Assembly: GCA_963780655.1 (NCBI GenBank)
Contig: CAWACP010000006.1
Span: 1 to 64,000 of the forward strand
Source: CAWACP01 sp963780655
GTDB taxonomy: Bacteria > Acidobacteriota > Terriglobia > Bryobacterales > Bryobacteraceae
DNA: 64,000 nucleotides
Direction of reading: 5' to 3'
Positions 19,996 to 28,607 of this stretch are shown piece by piece. The notes beneath the pieces are model-generated. The model was not told the origin of the DNA and did not search any database. It saw nothing but the letters and a program-made list of their open reading frames with translations. Position numbers and translations under genes: made by a program. Position 1 is the stretch's first letter; every line of letters begins with the position of its first letter.

Positions 19996-21952
19996 TAGAG
20001 ATCCATCCTGAAGCGCACCGGTTGCGCGCGGCTGCCTGCCATCCGTGCGCTGCGGTTGCGGCGGTTGTTTCACGTCCTGCACCGGAGGCGCGCCCACCCG
20101 GCGTTCGAGGTCGGCCCAGTGCTTCTCCTGGAAACGGTCGATGCCGACCCGTCCAGCCGCCGCGCGCGCATACACGCGGCAATCGAGCGCCTCATTGCGC
20201 TCGCGCATCTTCTGCCACTCGTGCCGGCGATAGCCCTTGACGATCTTCGTCACCAACTGCTCGGCGGTGATCTGCTTGAAGTACTCTTCGCTGTAGCGCG
20301 GGAAGTGGCAATAGCCCGGCGGGAACGGAATCCCCTTCGCCACGTCCTCATCGGTGGGCCGATCCTGGCGCAGCCACCGGTACAACTCTTCCTTGGCCAT
20401 GCCGGAATTGACCGGCCACACCCGGACGCCGCGCTTCAGCTTGGCGCCCAGCGGCCCGACTTCTACCGGCGACGCCGAACCGATGAGCGCTGGAGTCCGC
20501 GAATCGCCTTTGATCACCAGCACGCGCCCGCCCTGCCGCCGCGCCCACTGGTACACCTCGATGGTGGCGAAGCCGGAATCCACCGCGAGTTGCATGATGG
20601 GCAACTCCAGACCGGATTCAGTGGTGAAGGATTCGTTCAGCAGGCCGGTGAGCTTCTCCCACACCTGCCGGGCGCGAGGTGTCGCCTTCGAACACCCGGT
20701 AATCGACCGACCACGATTCCTTGCCGCGGCCCCACGCGGCGATCTCGACCTCGATGCGGTCCTTCTGGACGTCCGCGCCCGCCGTAAGGAACAGACCGCC
20801 GCGCGGGACGGTGCCGACCTTGTAGTCCTCGCGCCGGTCGTACAGCTTCTGCCACTCCGGCGCTTCGCCGAGCAGCGTCCACGTCTCGCCCAGCACGGTG
20901 TTGACGAAGACCTGAAGCAGCGCCGGGTTCTTCTGCGCCTGCTCGAACTGCTTGGCGGCGTCGCCCCACGAGAACCAACCGACCGGACTGTACAGGCTGG
21001 AGAGGTGGAAGCCCGCCGTCTTGCCGTCGCCTTTCGCGCCGGCGCCGCCACTCGCCGCGCGCCAGCATCGAGTGCTTCTGGTGGTTGCTGAATCTCCTGG
21101 CCGCAGTGCTCGCAGACGTAAACCGCCTTCTGCGGATCGCCCTTCGGCCACCGCAGTTGCGCGAACTTCAGGATCTGGAACTCGCGGCACGTCGGACACG
21201 GCACCCAGTACTTCCGCTGGTCGCTCTCCTCATACGCCGCCTCGATCCGGCTCATGCCGGTGATCTTCGGCGTCGAGCACCAGGAACACCTTGCGGCGCG
21301 CGAACGTCCGCGTGCGCGCCATCGCCAGCTTGATCGGGTCGCCCTCGCCCTCCACATCGCCGGGATACGCGTCCACTTCGTCGAGGAACAGATACCGCGC
21401 CGCCATCGACCGCAGGCCGACCGCGCTGTTCGCGCCGGTCATCACCAGCACGCCGCCCGGAAAATCCTTCGACAGAACCGTGTTGCCGGAATCGCGCGAC
21501 CGCGGATCGCGGACCAGCTTCCGCAGGACCTCCGACTCCTCGATCAGCGGATCGATGCGCTGCTTCGAGTTGCGCTTGGCCATCTCGACGGTGGGCTGCA
21601 CCGCCATCATCGGGCCCGGCGCCTGGTGGATGATGTAGCCCATCCAGTTGTTGCCGCACTCCGTGCCGCCGATCTGCGCGCCCTTCATGAACACCGTGCG
21701 CTCGATGGGCGACATCGGCGAAAGGCAATCCATGATCTCGCGCAGATAGGGCGTTCGCTCCGTGCGCCAGCGCCCGTGCTCAGCGGACGCGCGTTGCGAG
21801 AGCCAGCGGTAGCGGTCGGCCCACTGCGAAATCGTCAGCAACGGGTCCGGCCGCGCGCCAGCCGCCGCGGCTGCAGAGTAGATCTCTTCAGCCGTTAGAT
21901 CGTCGGCAAAATCATTCAGCGCCTTCCGGATCTCAGTCGTGAGGAGCTGCAT
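19995..21952 (-). pseudogene. Terminase large subunit (GpA family), frameshifted
   Basis: About 650 residues, matching lambda gpA (641). Start MQLLTTEIRKALNDFADDL at 21952, overlapping the small subunit. The ATPase domain has a deviant Walker A (FMKGAQIGGTECGNNW), an adenine-like RYRWLSQRASAEHGRW and Walker B LFLDEVDAYPGDVEGEGDP. A zinc knuckle CPTC...CEHCG follows, and the nuclease domain has QLAVDSGFATIEVYQW. It ends RFRMDL in TAATG overlap with gpW. It cuts and pumps the genome into proheads. Frame changes near 21270, 21060, 20680 and 20030 break it, so the present sequence would not give a working motor. Confidence 0.88.
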
Positions 21953-22384
21953 GCACTGTGGCTGCTTCGGTTTCGGCGGCAAGCATCGCCGCCAGGCGGT
22001 CGGGGAGGTTGAGCATCGCGTCGCGGAACTGCCGGAACTTGTTGAAGGCGGCGACCTGGACCTCTTCGCCCGAGACGAGCTTCGCCATCCGCTCCTCGTA
22101 TTCGATCTTGGCGAGGCGCGCCTGGTAGTGTTCCCGCACGGCCCGCGCCTTCGTGTACTGCGACGCGCCAAAGACCTCCGCGTCGTCTTCTGGTTGCTGG
22201 CCGCGCCGGTCCACCGGTGGCGCTTGGGTCTGGGTGTTGCGCGCCCACTCCGCGTCGGCCATGCTCGGAATCGATCTGGCCGTTGGGCAAGGTGTGGATG
22301 CGACCCGACGCGATTGCCTTCTGGACGGTGCTCACCGAGACTCCGCGCTGGCGGGCAGTACGCCCGCTGGCTCATTACTGGCAT
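21933..22384 (-). pseudogene. Terminase small subunit (Nu1-like), frameshifted
   Basis: Three frames join into about 150 residues. The N-terminal MSQRAY and QRGVSVSTVQKAIASGRI form a helix-turn-helix like lambda Nu1, which binds cos sites. Then IHTLPNGQIDSEH and ADAEWARNTQTQAPPV follow. The C-terminal half is a coiled helix (ASQYTKARAVREHYQARLAK, FRQFRDAMLNLPDRLAAMLA) that binds the large subunit. Indels are inferred near 22365 and 22265. It overlaps the start of the large subunit by 20 bases. Confidence 0.75.
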
Positions 22385-22477
22385 GCGTTTATTCCCGAAA
22401 AAAGCCCTTGCCTTCCGGGGCCACCGGAGTGATGAATCGTCATGCGCGGATCAACCGCCAAAAGGATAAACACCACC

Positions 22478-22918
22478 ATGAAGAACGCAGAAGCTACCAA
22501 CACCACCGAAACCGCCGCCGTTGCGGAACAGGGCGCGCAGGTCGCGCCGGAGAAGGCCGCCTCGAAGAAGGCTGCCAGCCAGAAGAAGGGCGCGCCCAAG
22601 GCCAACAAGGGCGCGAAGAAAGCCGCCAAGCAAGCCAAGGCCGCGCCGAAGAAGCAGGCCAAGGAGAAGGTCGCCAGCAAGAAGGCCGCCAAAGCGAAGG
22701 AGGCCAAAGTGCCGCGCGAGTTCTCGAAAAAGAACATCATCCTGGACCTCCTGCGCCGCCCCAAGGGCGCGACGATGGCCGAGATCGCCAAGGCCACCGA
22801 CTGGCAGAACCACAGCATCCGGGGCTTCATCAGCGGAAACCTCACCAAGAAAATGGGCCTCACGGTCGAGTCCACCAAGAACGAAGCTGGCGAGCGGACA
22901 TACCGCGTCGCCAAGTAG
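22478..22918 (+). CDS. DUF3489 protein with histone-H1-like Lys/Ala tail
   Basis: 146 residues from ATG at 22478, chosen because AAAGGA lies about 11 bases upstream; an in-frame ATG at 22442 would add 12 residues. Residues about 15 to 80 are almost only Ala, Lys, Gln and Glu (KKAAKQAKAAPKKQAKEK), like bacterial histone-H1-type tails. Residues 80 to 146 form the DUF3489 domain: a winged-helix-like KKNIILDLLRRPKGATMAEI, ATDWQNHSIRGFISG, ERTYRVAK. It is transcribed against the phage late genes and has its own terminator, so it is independently regulated. Probably DNA binding. Intact, unlike its neighbours. Confidence 0.85.
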   Translation: MKNAEATNTTETAAVAEQGAQVAPEKAASKKAASQKKGAPKANKGAKKAAKQAKAAPKKQAKEKVASKKAAKAKEAKVPREFSKKNIILDLLRRPKGATMAEIAKATDWQNHSIRGFISGNLTKKMGLTVESTKNEAGERTYRVAK

Positions 22919-22936
22919 GCACCTTGCCTCCCAATC

Positions 22937-22963
22937 AGCCGCCTGGAAACGGGCGGCTTTTTT
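22937..22963 (+). terminator. Rho-independent terminator after DUF3489 gene
   Basis: Arms agccgcc (22937-22943) and ggcggct (22952-22958) enclose an 8-base loop and are followed by a run of Ts. It lies 19 bases after the stop codon and points rightward. It also limits read-through into the methyltransferase gene on the opposite strand. Confidence 0.85.
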
Positions 22964-23213
22964 ACGGCACGCCGCCTCCGGAAGTTGCAACGATCCCCGC
23001 AGTTCCGCAGAGCTTGCCAATCGCCGCCTCGCCCAGGCGGCGTTGCTCGTCTCTAATGATCCGCAACTCCGCCGACCAGTCCGACGAAGCCAGGCACAGG
23101 CCCTTGAAGGTCGGGATTCCCGGCGCGGATCTCCGCTTCGATTGCCGCAATCTCCTTGTGGCACCGTTCGATTCACGCCGCCATTGCGCTTCAGTCGCTC
23201 CGGCGCACATCAT
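22962..23213 (-). CDS. Small unknown protein between methyltransferase and terminase
   Basis: An 83-codon open frame from ATG 23213, overlapping the end of the first methyltransferase by 23 bases. The N-terminus (CAGATEAQWRRESN) and C-terminus (DWSAELRIIRDEQRRLGEAA) look coding in this frame. The middle reads better one frame over (CHKEIAAIEAEIRAGNPDLQ), so two compensating indels are likely. The rebuilt protein is helical, perhaps a coiled coil. Function unknown. Confidence 0.45.
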   Translation of the reverse strand: MMCAGATEAQWRRESNGATRRLRQSKRRSAPGIPTFKGLCLASSDWSAELRIIRDEQRRLGEAAIGKLCGTAGIVATSGGGVP

Positions 23214-24484
23214 CGAAGCGTTCCCGCCGCCATTCGAGCATCGCCTTGCCGCCCGTGTAACTCCTGCCAGCGGCGCACGATCACGTCGCAGTACTTCGGC
23301 TCCAACTCGATCAGCCGCGCCTGGCGGTCCGCGACTTCTCGCACGCGATCAGCGTCGTCCCCGACCCGCCGAACGGATCGAGGATCGTGTCGCGCGTCTT
23401 GCTGCTGTTGCGGATCGCGCGCTCGACCAATTCCACCGGCTTCATCGTCGGGTGCTCCAGGTTCGCCATGCGGCCGCTTGATGAACCACACGTCGCCCTG
23501 GTCCGGCGCCGCACCAGAAGTGCTGCGTGCCGTCGCGCCAGCCATACAGGATCGGCTCGTACATGCCGCTGGTAGTCCGACCGGCCCAGCGTGAAATGGT
23601 GCTTGGCCCAGATCACGAACGTGGACCAGTGGCCGCCGGCGTCGGTGAACGCCCGGTAGAGCGTGTGCAGCTCCGACGAGGACATGCAGATGTAGATGGC
23701 GCCCTTCGTCACCGCCAGCATGTTCGCGCAGGCGTCCCGCAGGAACTCATAGAACTTGCCGCCGAGAGCGTCGTTGCCGATCTTGAGCTTCTTCGCCGTC
23801 TTGCCTTCGTAATCGACGTTGTACGGCGGGTCGGTGAAGACCATGTCGGCCAGCCCGCCAGCCAGGACTTTCTCGATGTCGGCCATCTGCGTGGCGTCGC
23901 CGCAGAGCAACCGGTGCTCGCCCAGACCCAGACGTCGCCCGGCACGGTGACGACGTGCCTCCTGCTCTTCCGGAACCGCGTCGTCGTCGGTCAGCCCGTC
24001 GCTGCGTCTCCTCCGGGTCGCGCAGGAACTCCTCGACTTCCTCGTCGGTGAAGCCGACCAGATCGAGATTGAACGCCGTCCTCCTTGAGCGATTCGCAGT
24101 TCGACGCGCAGCATCTCCTCGTCCCATCCCGCGTTCAGCGCCAGCCGGTTGTCGGCGAGAACCAGCGCGCGCCGTTGCGTCTCCGTCAGGTGGTCCAGGA
24201 CGATGACCGGCACCTCGGTCATCTGCAGCTTCGCGCAGCCGCCAGGCGCGCGTGGCCGGCGATGATCACACCGTCCGCACCGACGAGGATCGGATTCGTC
24301 CAGCCGAACTCGATGATGCTGGCGGCGACCTGCGCCACCTGCTCGTCGGAGTGCGTCCGGGCGTTCCGGGCGTACGGGATCAGCTGGTCGATGGGCCAGA
24401 TCTGTACGGCGAGTTCGCGGAAGCGCGGAGACGCTCACCCATGCCGGCGACTGCCCGATTCGTAGTGCGCGATTTCGCCGTCAT
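23191..24484 (-). pseudogene. ParB-domain DNA methyltransferase 1, frameshifted
   Basis: About 430 residues from ATG 24484. The N-terminal domain is ParB/Srx-like: QIWPIDQLIPYARNARTH, GVIIAGHARLAA, PVIVLDHLTETQRRAL and LADNRLALNAGWDEE. The methyltransferase domain has HRLLCGDAT, the catalytic DPPYNVDYEGK, YICMSSSELHTLY, and the C-terminal SAM site DPFGGSGTTLIACEK followed by ELEPKYCDVIVRRWQ. The catalytic motif precedes the SAM motif, as in beta-class N4-cytosine or N6-adenine enzymes. It probably modifies phage or host DNA against restriction. At least four indels (near 24420, 24240, 24080, 23480) break it. It starts in ATGA overlap with the second methyltransferase. Confidence 0.8.
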
Positions 24485-26059
24485 GCCTGGGCTTTCCTCT
24501 TCGGTCCGTAGTGCGGATTGGGCCCGTGGTGCTTGATGCGCCGCGCGTCGCTCTGCTTCGGATTCAGCGCCTGGTCTACCGGGACGCCGCGCGCCTCCGC
24601 GACCGCGGCGAACGTCTCGCCGTCGCCGCAGGATCGGCGTCTCGCCGGTCAGGTTCATCATCCGGCGCAGGATCACATCGCAGTAGGCCGGGCTGATCTC
24701 GCAGCCGTATCCGATCCGCCCGAGCACTTCCGCGGCGGCCATCGTGGTTCCGCTCCCCATGAACGGATCGAAGACCACGTCGCCGGCATCGGTGAACGCC
24801 AGCACGAAGAACTCCACCAGCGCGCGCGGGAACGGAGCGGAGTGCGATCCCTGGCTGGACTCCGCTCTTGCACCTCGATCACGTTGCTCGGGCGCGCGAG
24901 GCCGGCGTGCCGGCCCTCCGAATCGTCGGACAGGCTGTTCCGCTGCGCTGCCACGCATCTGGTTCTTCCGCCGTCCGCGGCCGCGCCCCGCGCGCCGGTG
25001 CCCAGCAGCCCGCTGCCGGAGGTCGATTTCGGGTTGTTCGGGCGAGTAGTCGAAGCAGTCCTCCGACTCGTGGCTCACCGCCTGCGGCCGGAACTTGATC
25101 TGCTGCTGGCGGCAGAAGTGGAACACCGGCTCCCAGGCGTTCTTGAACCGGTTTCCCCAGCCGCCCGGCACGCCGTTGTCGGTCTTGCGCCAGCAGAACT
25201 CATCGACGAATCGCCAGCCCCACTGCCGCCGGTGCGCGAGCACCAGATCCATCACGTACAGATTGCGCTCGCCGTCGTCGGCGTGCTCCTTGATGTTCAG
25301 GAAGTAGGAGCCGTCGGGCGCCAGGATCGACTCGATGTCCGGCCGCGACCGCGCGCGAACCAGTCGCACGTACTCGTCCGGAGGAACCGGCTTGAAGCCG
25401 CTGATGGATCGTACTCGCGCTGCGTGGCGTAGGGCGGCGACGTGATCGACCACGTTCGCGCGCGCATCGCCGAATAGAGCCCGGATCGACTGCCACAGTC
25501 CCGGCAGTCGCCGCAGATCAGCCGGTGCGTTCCGATCAACCACACGTCGCCGGGCTGGGTGACCGGCTGGGCTGGCGGTTCGGGAACCTCTTCGGTCACA
25601 TCCTCCGGCGGCGCCGTCGCCGTCTTCGCCAGCAGCGCCTCCAGTTCCTCGTCGGAGAAGCCAACGAGCGCGAGGTCCATGCCGTCGTGCTCCAGATCGC
25701 GCAGTTCCGCGGCCAGCATCTTCTCGTCCCACCCGGCGTTCATCGCGAGCTTGTTGTCCGCGATGATGTATGCCCGCCGCTGAGTCTCGCTGAGGTGGTC
25801 CAGCACCACCACCGGCACCTCCGCGAGGCCCAACTTGCGCGCAGCCAGCAGACGACCATGGCCGGCGATGATCCCGTGCGTTGGAGTCCACCAGGATCGG
25901 ATTCGTGAAACCGAACTCCACGATGGACGCCGCGATCTGCGCAACCTGCTCGGCGAGTGCGTGCGCGCGTTCCTGCGCGTACGGCACCAGCCGGTCGATC
26001 GGCCAGATCTCGATGCGCCGCGCCATCGCGGGCGTTATGGTCGCCGGAAGTGTCGCCAT
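24481..26059 (-). pseudogene. ParB-domain DNA methyltransferase 2, frameshifted
   Basis: About 525 residues from ATG 26059 (MATLPATITPAMARRIEIWP). The ParB-like domain closely parallels that of the neighbour (RLVPYAQERAHALAEQVAQI, GIIAGHGRLLAARKLGLAEV, IADNKLAMNAGWDEK). The catalytic motif is SPPYATQREYD, with long inserts (GSYFLNIKEHADDGERNLYV, FVDEFCWRKTDNGVPGGWGN). The SAM motif is DPFMGSGTTMAAAEVLGRIG. SPPY indicates an amino-methyltransferase, often N4-cytosine type. It ends HGPNPHYGPKRKAQA. At least five indels are inferred. The two fusions are divergent paralogs in tandem, transcribed into the terminase genes. Confidence 0.8.
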
Positions 26060-26418
26060 TGGTTTAGAACAACTACAGAAGAGGCGTGTCAACGGCAGGA
26101 AGTCCAACGTTGGACATTCGCCCTGGCTCGCGCCGGAATCGGCCACCCTTTCGCGCCCCGGTGCCCCGTGTCGCGCCGTCTGGCTCGGGGTTGGCCGGTT
26201 GGTCCACCCGCCGCCTCGGGCGCGCCCTGGCCGCCACTGACCGCTGACCACCGACCGCCCCTTTTTTCGCCTGTCGCTAGCGAAATTGCGCTACTCTTCA
26301 ACGCGCCGCCGCCGCGCGCCGGGAAGTACCTATGGCTTTAACAGGCGGCTTGGGGTTCCGAACAACCGCCCCGCGAGCACGAGCGATGTACCGCCCACCG
26401 ATCTTGCGTCCTGGCTTT
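26060..26418. other. Gap before methyltransferase 2; no supported gene
   Basis: Minus-strand frames here are short. One 69-codon frame (26298 to 26507) ends with RKIGGRYIARARGAVVRNPK and overlaps the 112-residue gene; it has some protein character but no clear start. A promoter for the late genes could lie here, but I see no convincing motif. Confidence 0.3.
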
Positions 26419-26757
26419 TCACGTGACCGTGCAGTCAGCCACCACCTGGAGAAAGGCGGCTCGCGTCTCCGGTGGCGCATAAGTCTTCCCGTCGCGGCTG
26501 CCGCCAAGATGCTTCAGGTCCCACGCCGGCCCGTGCTCCAGAGGCTCTTTGAAGCTGTATCTGGTACCCATCACGGAACTGGCCGACATCGGCTTCGGCT
26601 CGCCAGGCCGGAGGAAGAGAATCGCTCGGTTGATGTGGCCCTTGCGATGGCGTACCACGCGCGCCACCAGTCCGGCCGATTGCAGCCTTGCCAACCGTTG
26701 TTCGGACACCCAGGCGTACAGACTGCCGTCGGCGTGATAGACGGGAATCGAGGGCAT
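26419..26757 (-). CDS. Unknown 112-residue accessory protein
   Basis: Intact gene starting MPSIPVYHADGSLYAWVSEQ at 26757. The N-terminal part resembles a small beta-plus-helix binding module (SLYAWVSEQRLARLQSAGLV), followed by basic KGHINRAILFLRPGEPKP and a tail with YSFKEPLEHGPAWDLKHLGG. It is the first gene of the minus-strand series and may belong to the early or regulatory part of the prophage. No recognised domain. Confidence 0.55.
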   Translation of the reverse strand: MPSIPVYHADGSLYAWVSEQRLARLQSAGLVARVVRHRKGHINRAILFLRPGEPKPMSASSVMGTRYSFKEPLEHGPAWDLKHLGGSRDGKTYAPPETRAAFLQVVADCTVT

Positions 26758-26811
26758 TCATGTTTTTGGACACACGTGGGGCTGGCAGGAAAAGCTGCGG
26801 GAAGGGATTAA

Positions 26812-26850
26812 CGAGCGTCCCGACGCTCGGGGAACGCTTCGCGAGCGTTC
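26812..26850. repeat. Two tandem perfect hairpins
   Basis: First hairpin: cgagcgtc (26812-26819) and gacgctcg (26822-26829), a perfect 8-base stem with a 2-base loop. Second: gaacgct (26832-26838) and agcgttc (26844-26850), a perfect 7-base stem with a 5-base loop. They lie 55 bases upstream of the 112-residue gene start. No T-run follows, so this looks more like a REP-type element than a terminator. Confidence 0.7.
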
Positions 26851-27099
26851 ATCCTCTTGTTAGCACTACGCGATTTCAGTCGTCAACAGAAAAGGCGGTC
26901 TCTTACCGGACTATCCGTTGAAAAGTGCGGAAGGGCGAGGGTGCAGCGAAGGCTTATCGCCGCTTTTCGCGCTTATGGCGCACCTGCTGCTGGGTGCAAA
27001 CGCTCCCGAATCGGGGCGTGGGCAACCGCACGCGTTTGTTCTCCAATGCCCTGCGGAAAGCCTGGTGGCACGCTAAGCACCGAGGACGTGGGGTACAAA

Positions 27100-27703
27100 T
27101 CAGGGGGTGTCGCCGGCCAGCAAGGTGAGTTCGGGATAGCGACCGTGCAGCAGGTCGCCAACTTTAAAGGCTTCCTCAAATGCCGAATGCGCAACGTCGA
27201 AGTTGTACCCAGGCCATCCCTTTTTCGGCTGCTGCCTGCGCATATGAGTAGAGATCGAAGAAGCCGAAATCGTGCTTAAACTCATGCAAGCCAAGTAGCC
27301 GCGGGCCCGAACCGACCAACGCCACGTGAAGGCATTTCTGCCCACCCAGCCGTCGCAATACCTGCCGGTTCCCCTCGTGCATCGGGTTCAGGACGTGCTC
27401 CTTCAGAAAGTACGGTACGCCTTCCTCATCGACCGGCGGGAGCCACCACAGGATAAATGCTATCGGACCTGCATGCGTAACCGCCAGGCCGCAACGGGCG
27501 CGGAGATCAATAGTCTCACAGCCGGACAGCGTTTCCAGGAAGGACGTTCTGTCAAACCACATCGCAATCACCTCCTGGCCGATGGATTCGTGGATGGCGG
27601 CAACATCCAGTACGAAGCCGTTCCGGCCCCGGTGATGCCAGATGGCTTGATCCAACTCGCTGTGATGTTGCCCCACGATGAAGCTGATATTCTGGCCGAT
27701 CAT
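27100..27703 (-). pseudogene. Unknown protein, tandem paralog B, frameshifted end
   Basis: ATG 27703 opens MIGQNISFIVGQHHSELDQA. Core motifs shared with the adjacent paralog are GPIAFILWWLPPV, a following NPM and VLRRLGG, LHVALVG, and HEFKHDFGFF. Near 27215 the reading changes frame to NFDVAHSAFEEAFKVGDLLH and ends at 27100. About 200 residues, soluble, probably mixed alpha/beta. It starts 7 bases after the stop of paralog A, so the two are co-transcribed. Function unknown. Between it and the 112-residue gene I see no other gene. Confidence 0.5.
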
Positions 27704-27709
27704 GGCGTC

Positions 27710-28268
27710 TCAATCATACCGGCCGGCAAGAATATCGTCGATCTCGTACTGCCGCTCGTATGCGCCCTTCGCCTGGGCAAAATCAGCCCGGACCGCGCCA
27801 CGCGACGCGCGCACCGTCCACGGCTGCCCGGATTCCATCGAAACCGAAGATGTTCTTGTACTCAAAGATCGTCACAACCTGGCCGGTCCCGTCCGTCACG
27901 ATCACGTGGAGGTGGGTTTGTTCGGCGACTCGGCGAAGGACCTCGGACGTGTTTGGATACAAGGGGTTCATGACTTGTTCGTAGAAGGCGGTAGGGCGCC
28001 CGCTGACGATAGGCGGTATCCACCAGATTAGGAAAAGGACAGGGCCGTAGGCAGTCGCAGCAATACCAGCTTTGAGATTGAGATCCAGCCTCCTCTTTGC
28101 GAGCAGTTCGTCCGGCTCCGGCTCGATCAGGAGCGCCACGGCTTCCGGTCCGATGCGTTCGTCGAGCGTAACCTCTTCGAAAAGAACGCCAGACCCAGAT
28201 GGCAGGCCGCTGAACGCCATGAAACTCCAGTCACGGCGCTCGGGCGCAAGCTCGTTATTGAGCGGCAT
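27710..28268 (-). pseudogene. Unknown protein, tandem paralog A, frameshifted end
   Basis: ATG 28268 opens MPLNNELAPERRDWSFMAFS. It has the same core as the downstream gene: GPVLFLIWWIPPI, NPLYPNTSEVLRRVAEQ, LHVIVTDG, FEYKNIFGFDG. Near 27795 the reading switches to FAQAKGAYERQYEIDDILAG and ends at 27710. Length about 185 residues. The WW-x-PP motif and the conserved Glu-Tyr-Lys are the best handles on the family. It could be an accessory, perhaps defence or regulatory, gene carried by the prophage; there is no direct evidence. Confidence 0.5.
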
Positions 28269-28460
28269 TTTGACCGCCCCGCCGAGCCGCCGATCTTAAG
28301 TTGTCCGGTTGCAGGCGCGCGTGCGGCCAAGCCTCGCTCGTCGGCATGATCGATATCATCGCAGAATTCCAAACTGCCGGGGACCGCTGATGGACTCGTT
28401 ACTGTTCGTCGTTTACCACGGCGGGAGTTGCCGCGTTGGTTTCGGCTGGCCCCGTTTGCG

Positions 28461-28480
28461 CGTCACAGCGCGTCACAGCG
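28461..28480. repeat. Tandem 10-base duplication next to tRNA-Glu
   Basis: CGTCACAGCG occurs twice in direct succession, 28 bases from the tRNA 3' end. The flanking 28269 to 28505 shows no other feature. It may be chance or a trace of recombination. Confidence 0.5.
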
Positions 28481-28508
28481 CAAAGCCCGTAAGTCTATGA
28501 AAACTTGG

Positions 28509-28580
28509 TAGCGCTAACGGGAATCGAACCCGTATTTAAGCCTTGAGAGGGCTCCGTCCTAACCGTTAGACGATAGCGCC
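28509..28580 (-). tRNA. tRNA-Glu (CTC)
   Basis: Folds as a standard cloverleaf on the minus strand: acceptor GGCGCTA pairing with TAGCGCT (one G-T at the end), D arm GTCTAACGGTTAGGAC, anticodon loop CTCTCAA giving anticodon CTC for the Glu codon GAG, and T arm CGGG-TTCGATT-CCCG. Discriminator A is followed by an encoded CCA at 28508-28506. The 3' end points toward the prophage. Confidence 0.92.
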
Positions 28581-28607
28581 AACTGGCCCCTACATCATAC
28601 CAAAACG

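Larger units (their letters stand above)
1..28508. mobile_element. Decayed lambda-like prophage, structural half
   Basis: The minus strand carries, in lambda order, small and large terminase, gpW-like joiner, portal, S49 head protease with nested scaffold, decoration protein, major capsid, connectors, major tail protein, G/T-like pair, tape measure, minor tail and tail tip. Genes abut or overlap by a few bases, as in a late operon. Integrase, repressor, replication and lysis genes are absent, so the element continues left of the window. The right limit is inferred: the accessory genes stop at a tRNA-Glu whose 3' end faces the element. Many genes are interrupted by single-base indels while the flanking chromosome is intact, so the prophage is probably defective. 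The element type is well supported by gene content; the boundaries are inference. Confidence 0.85.

Noticed and set aside
858..26059. Programmed frameshifting as the cause of the broken prophage genes
   Set aside because: Too many sites, of both signs, without slippery sequences; only the G/T-like overlap fits a known case.
26812..26850. Tandem hairpins as a transcription terminator
   Set aside because: No T-run follows on either strand.
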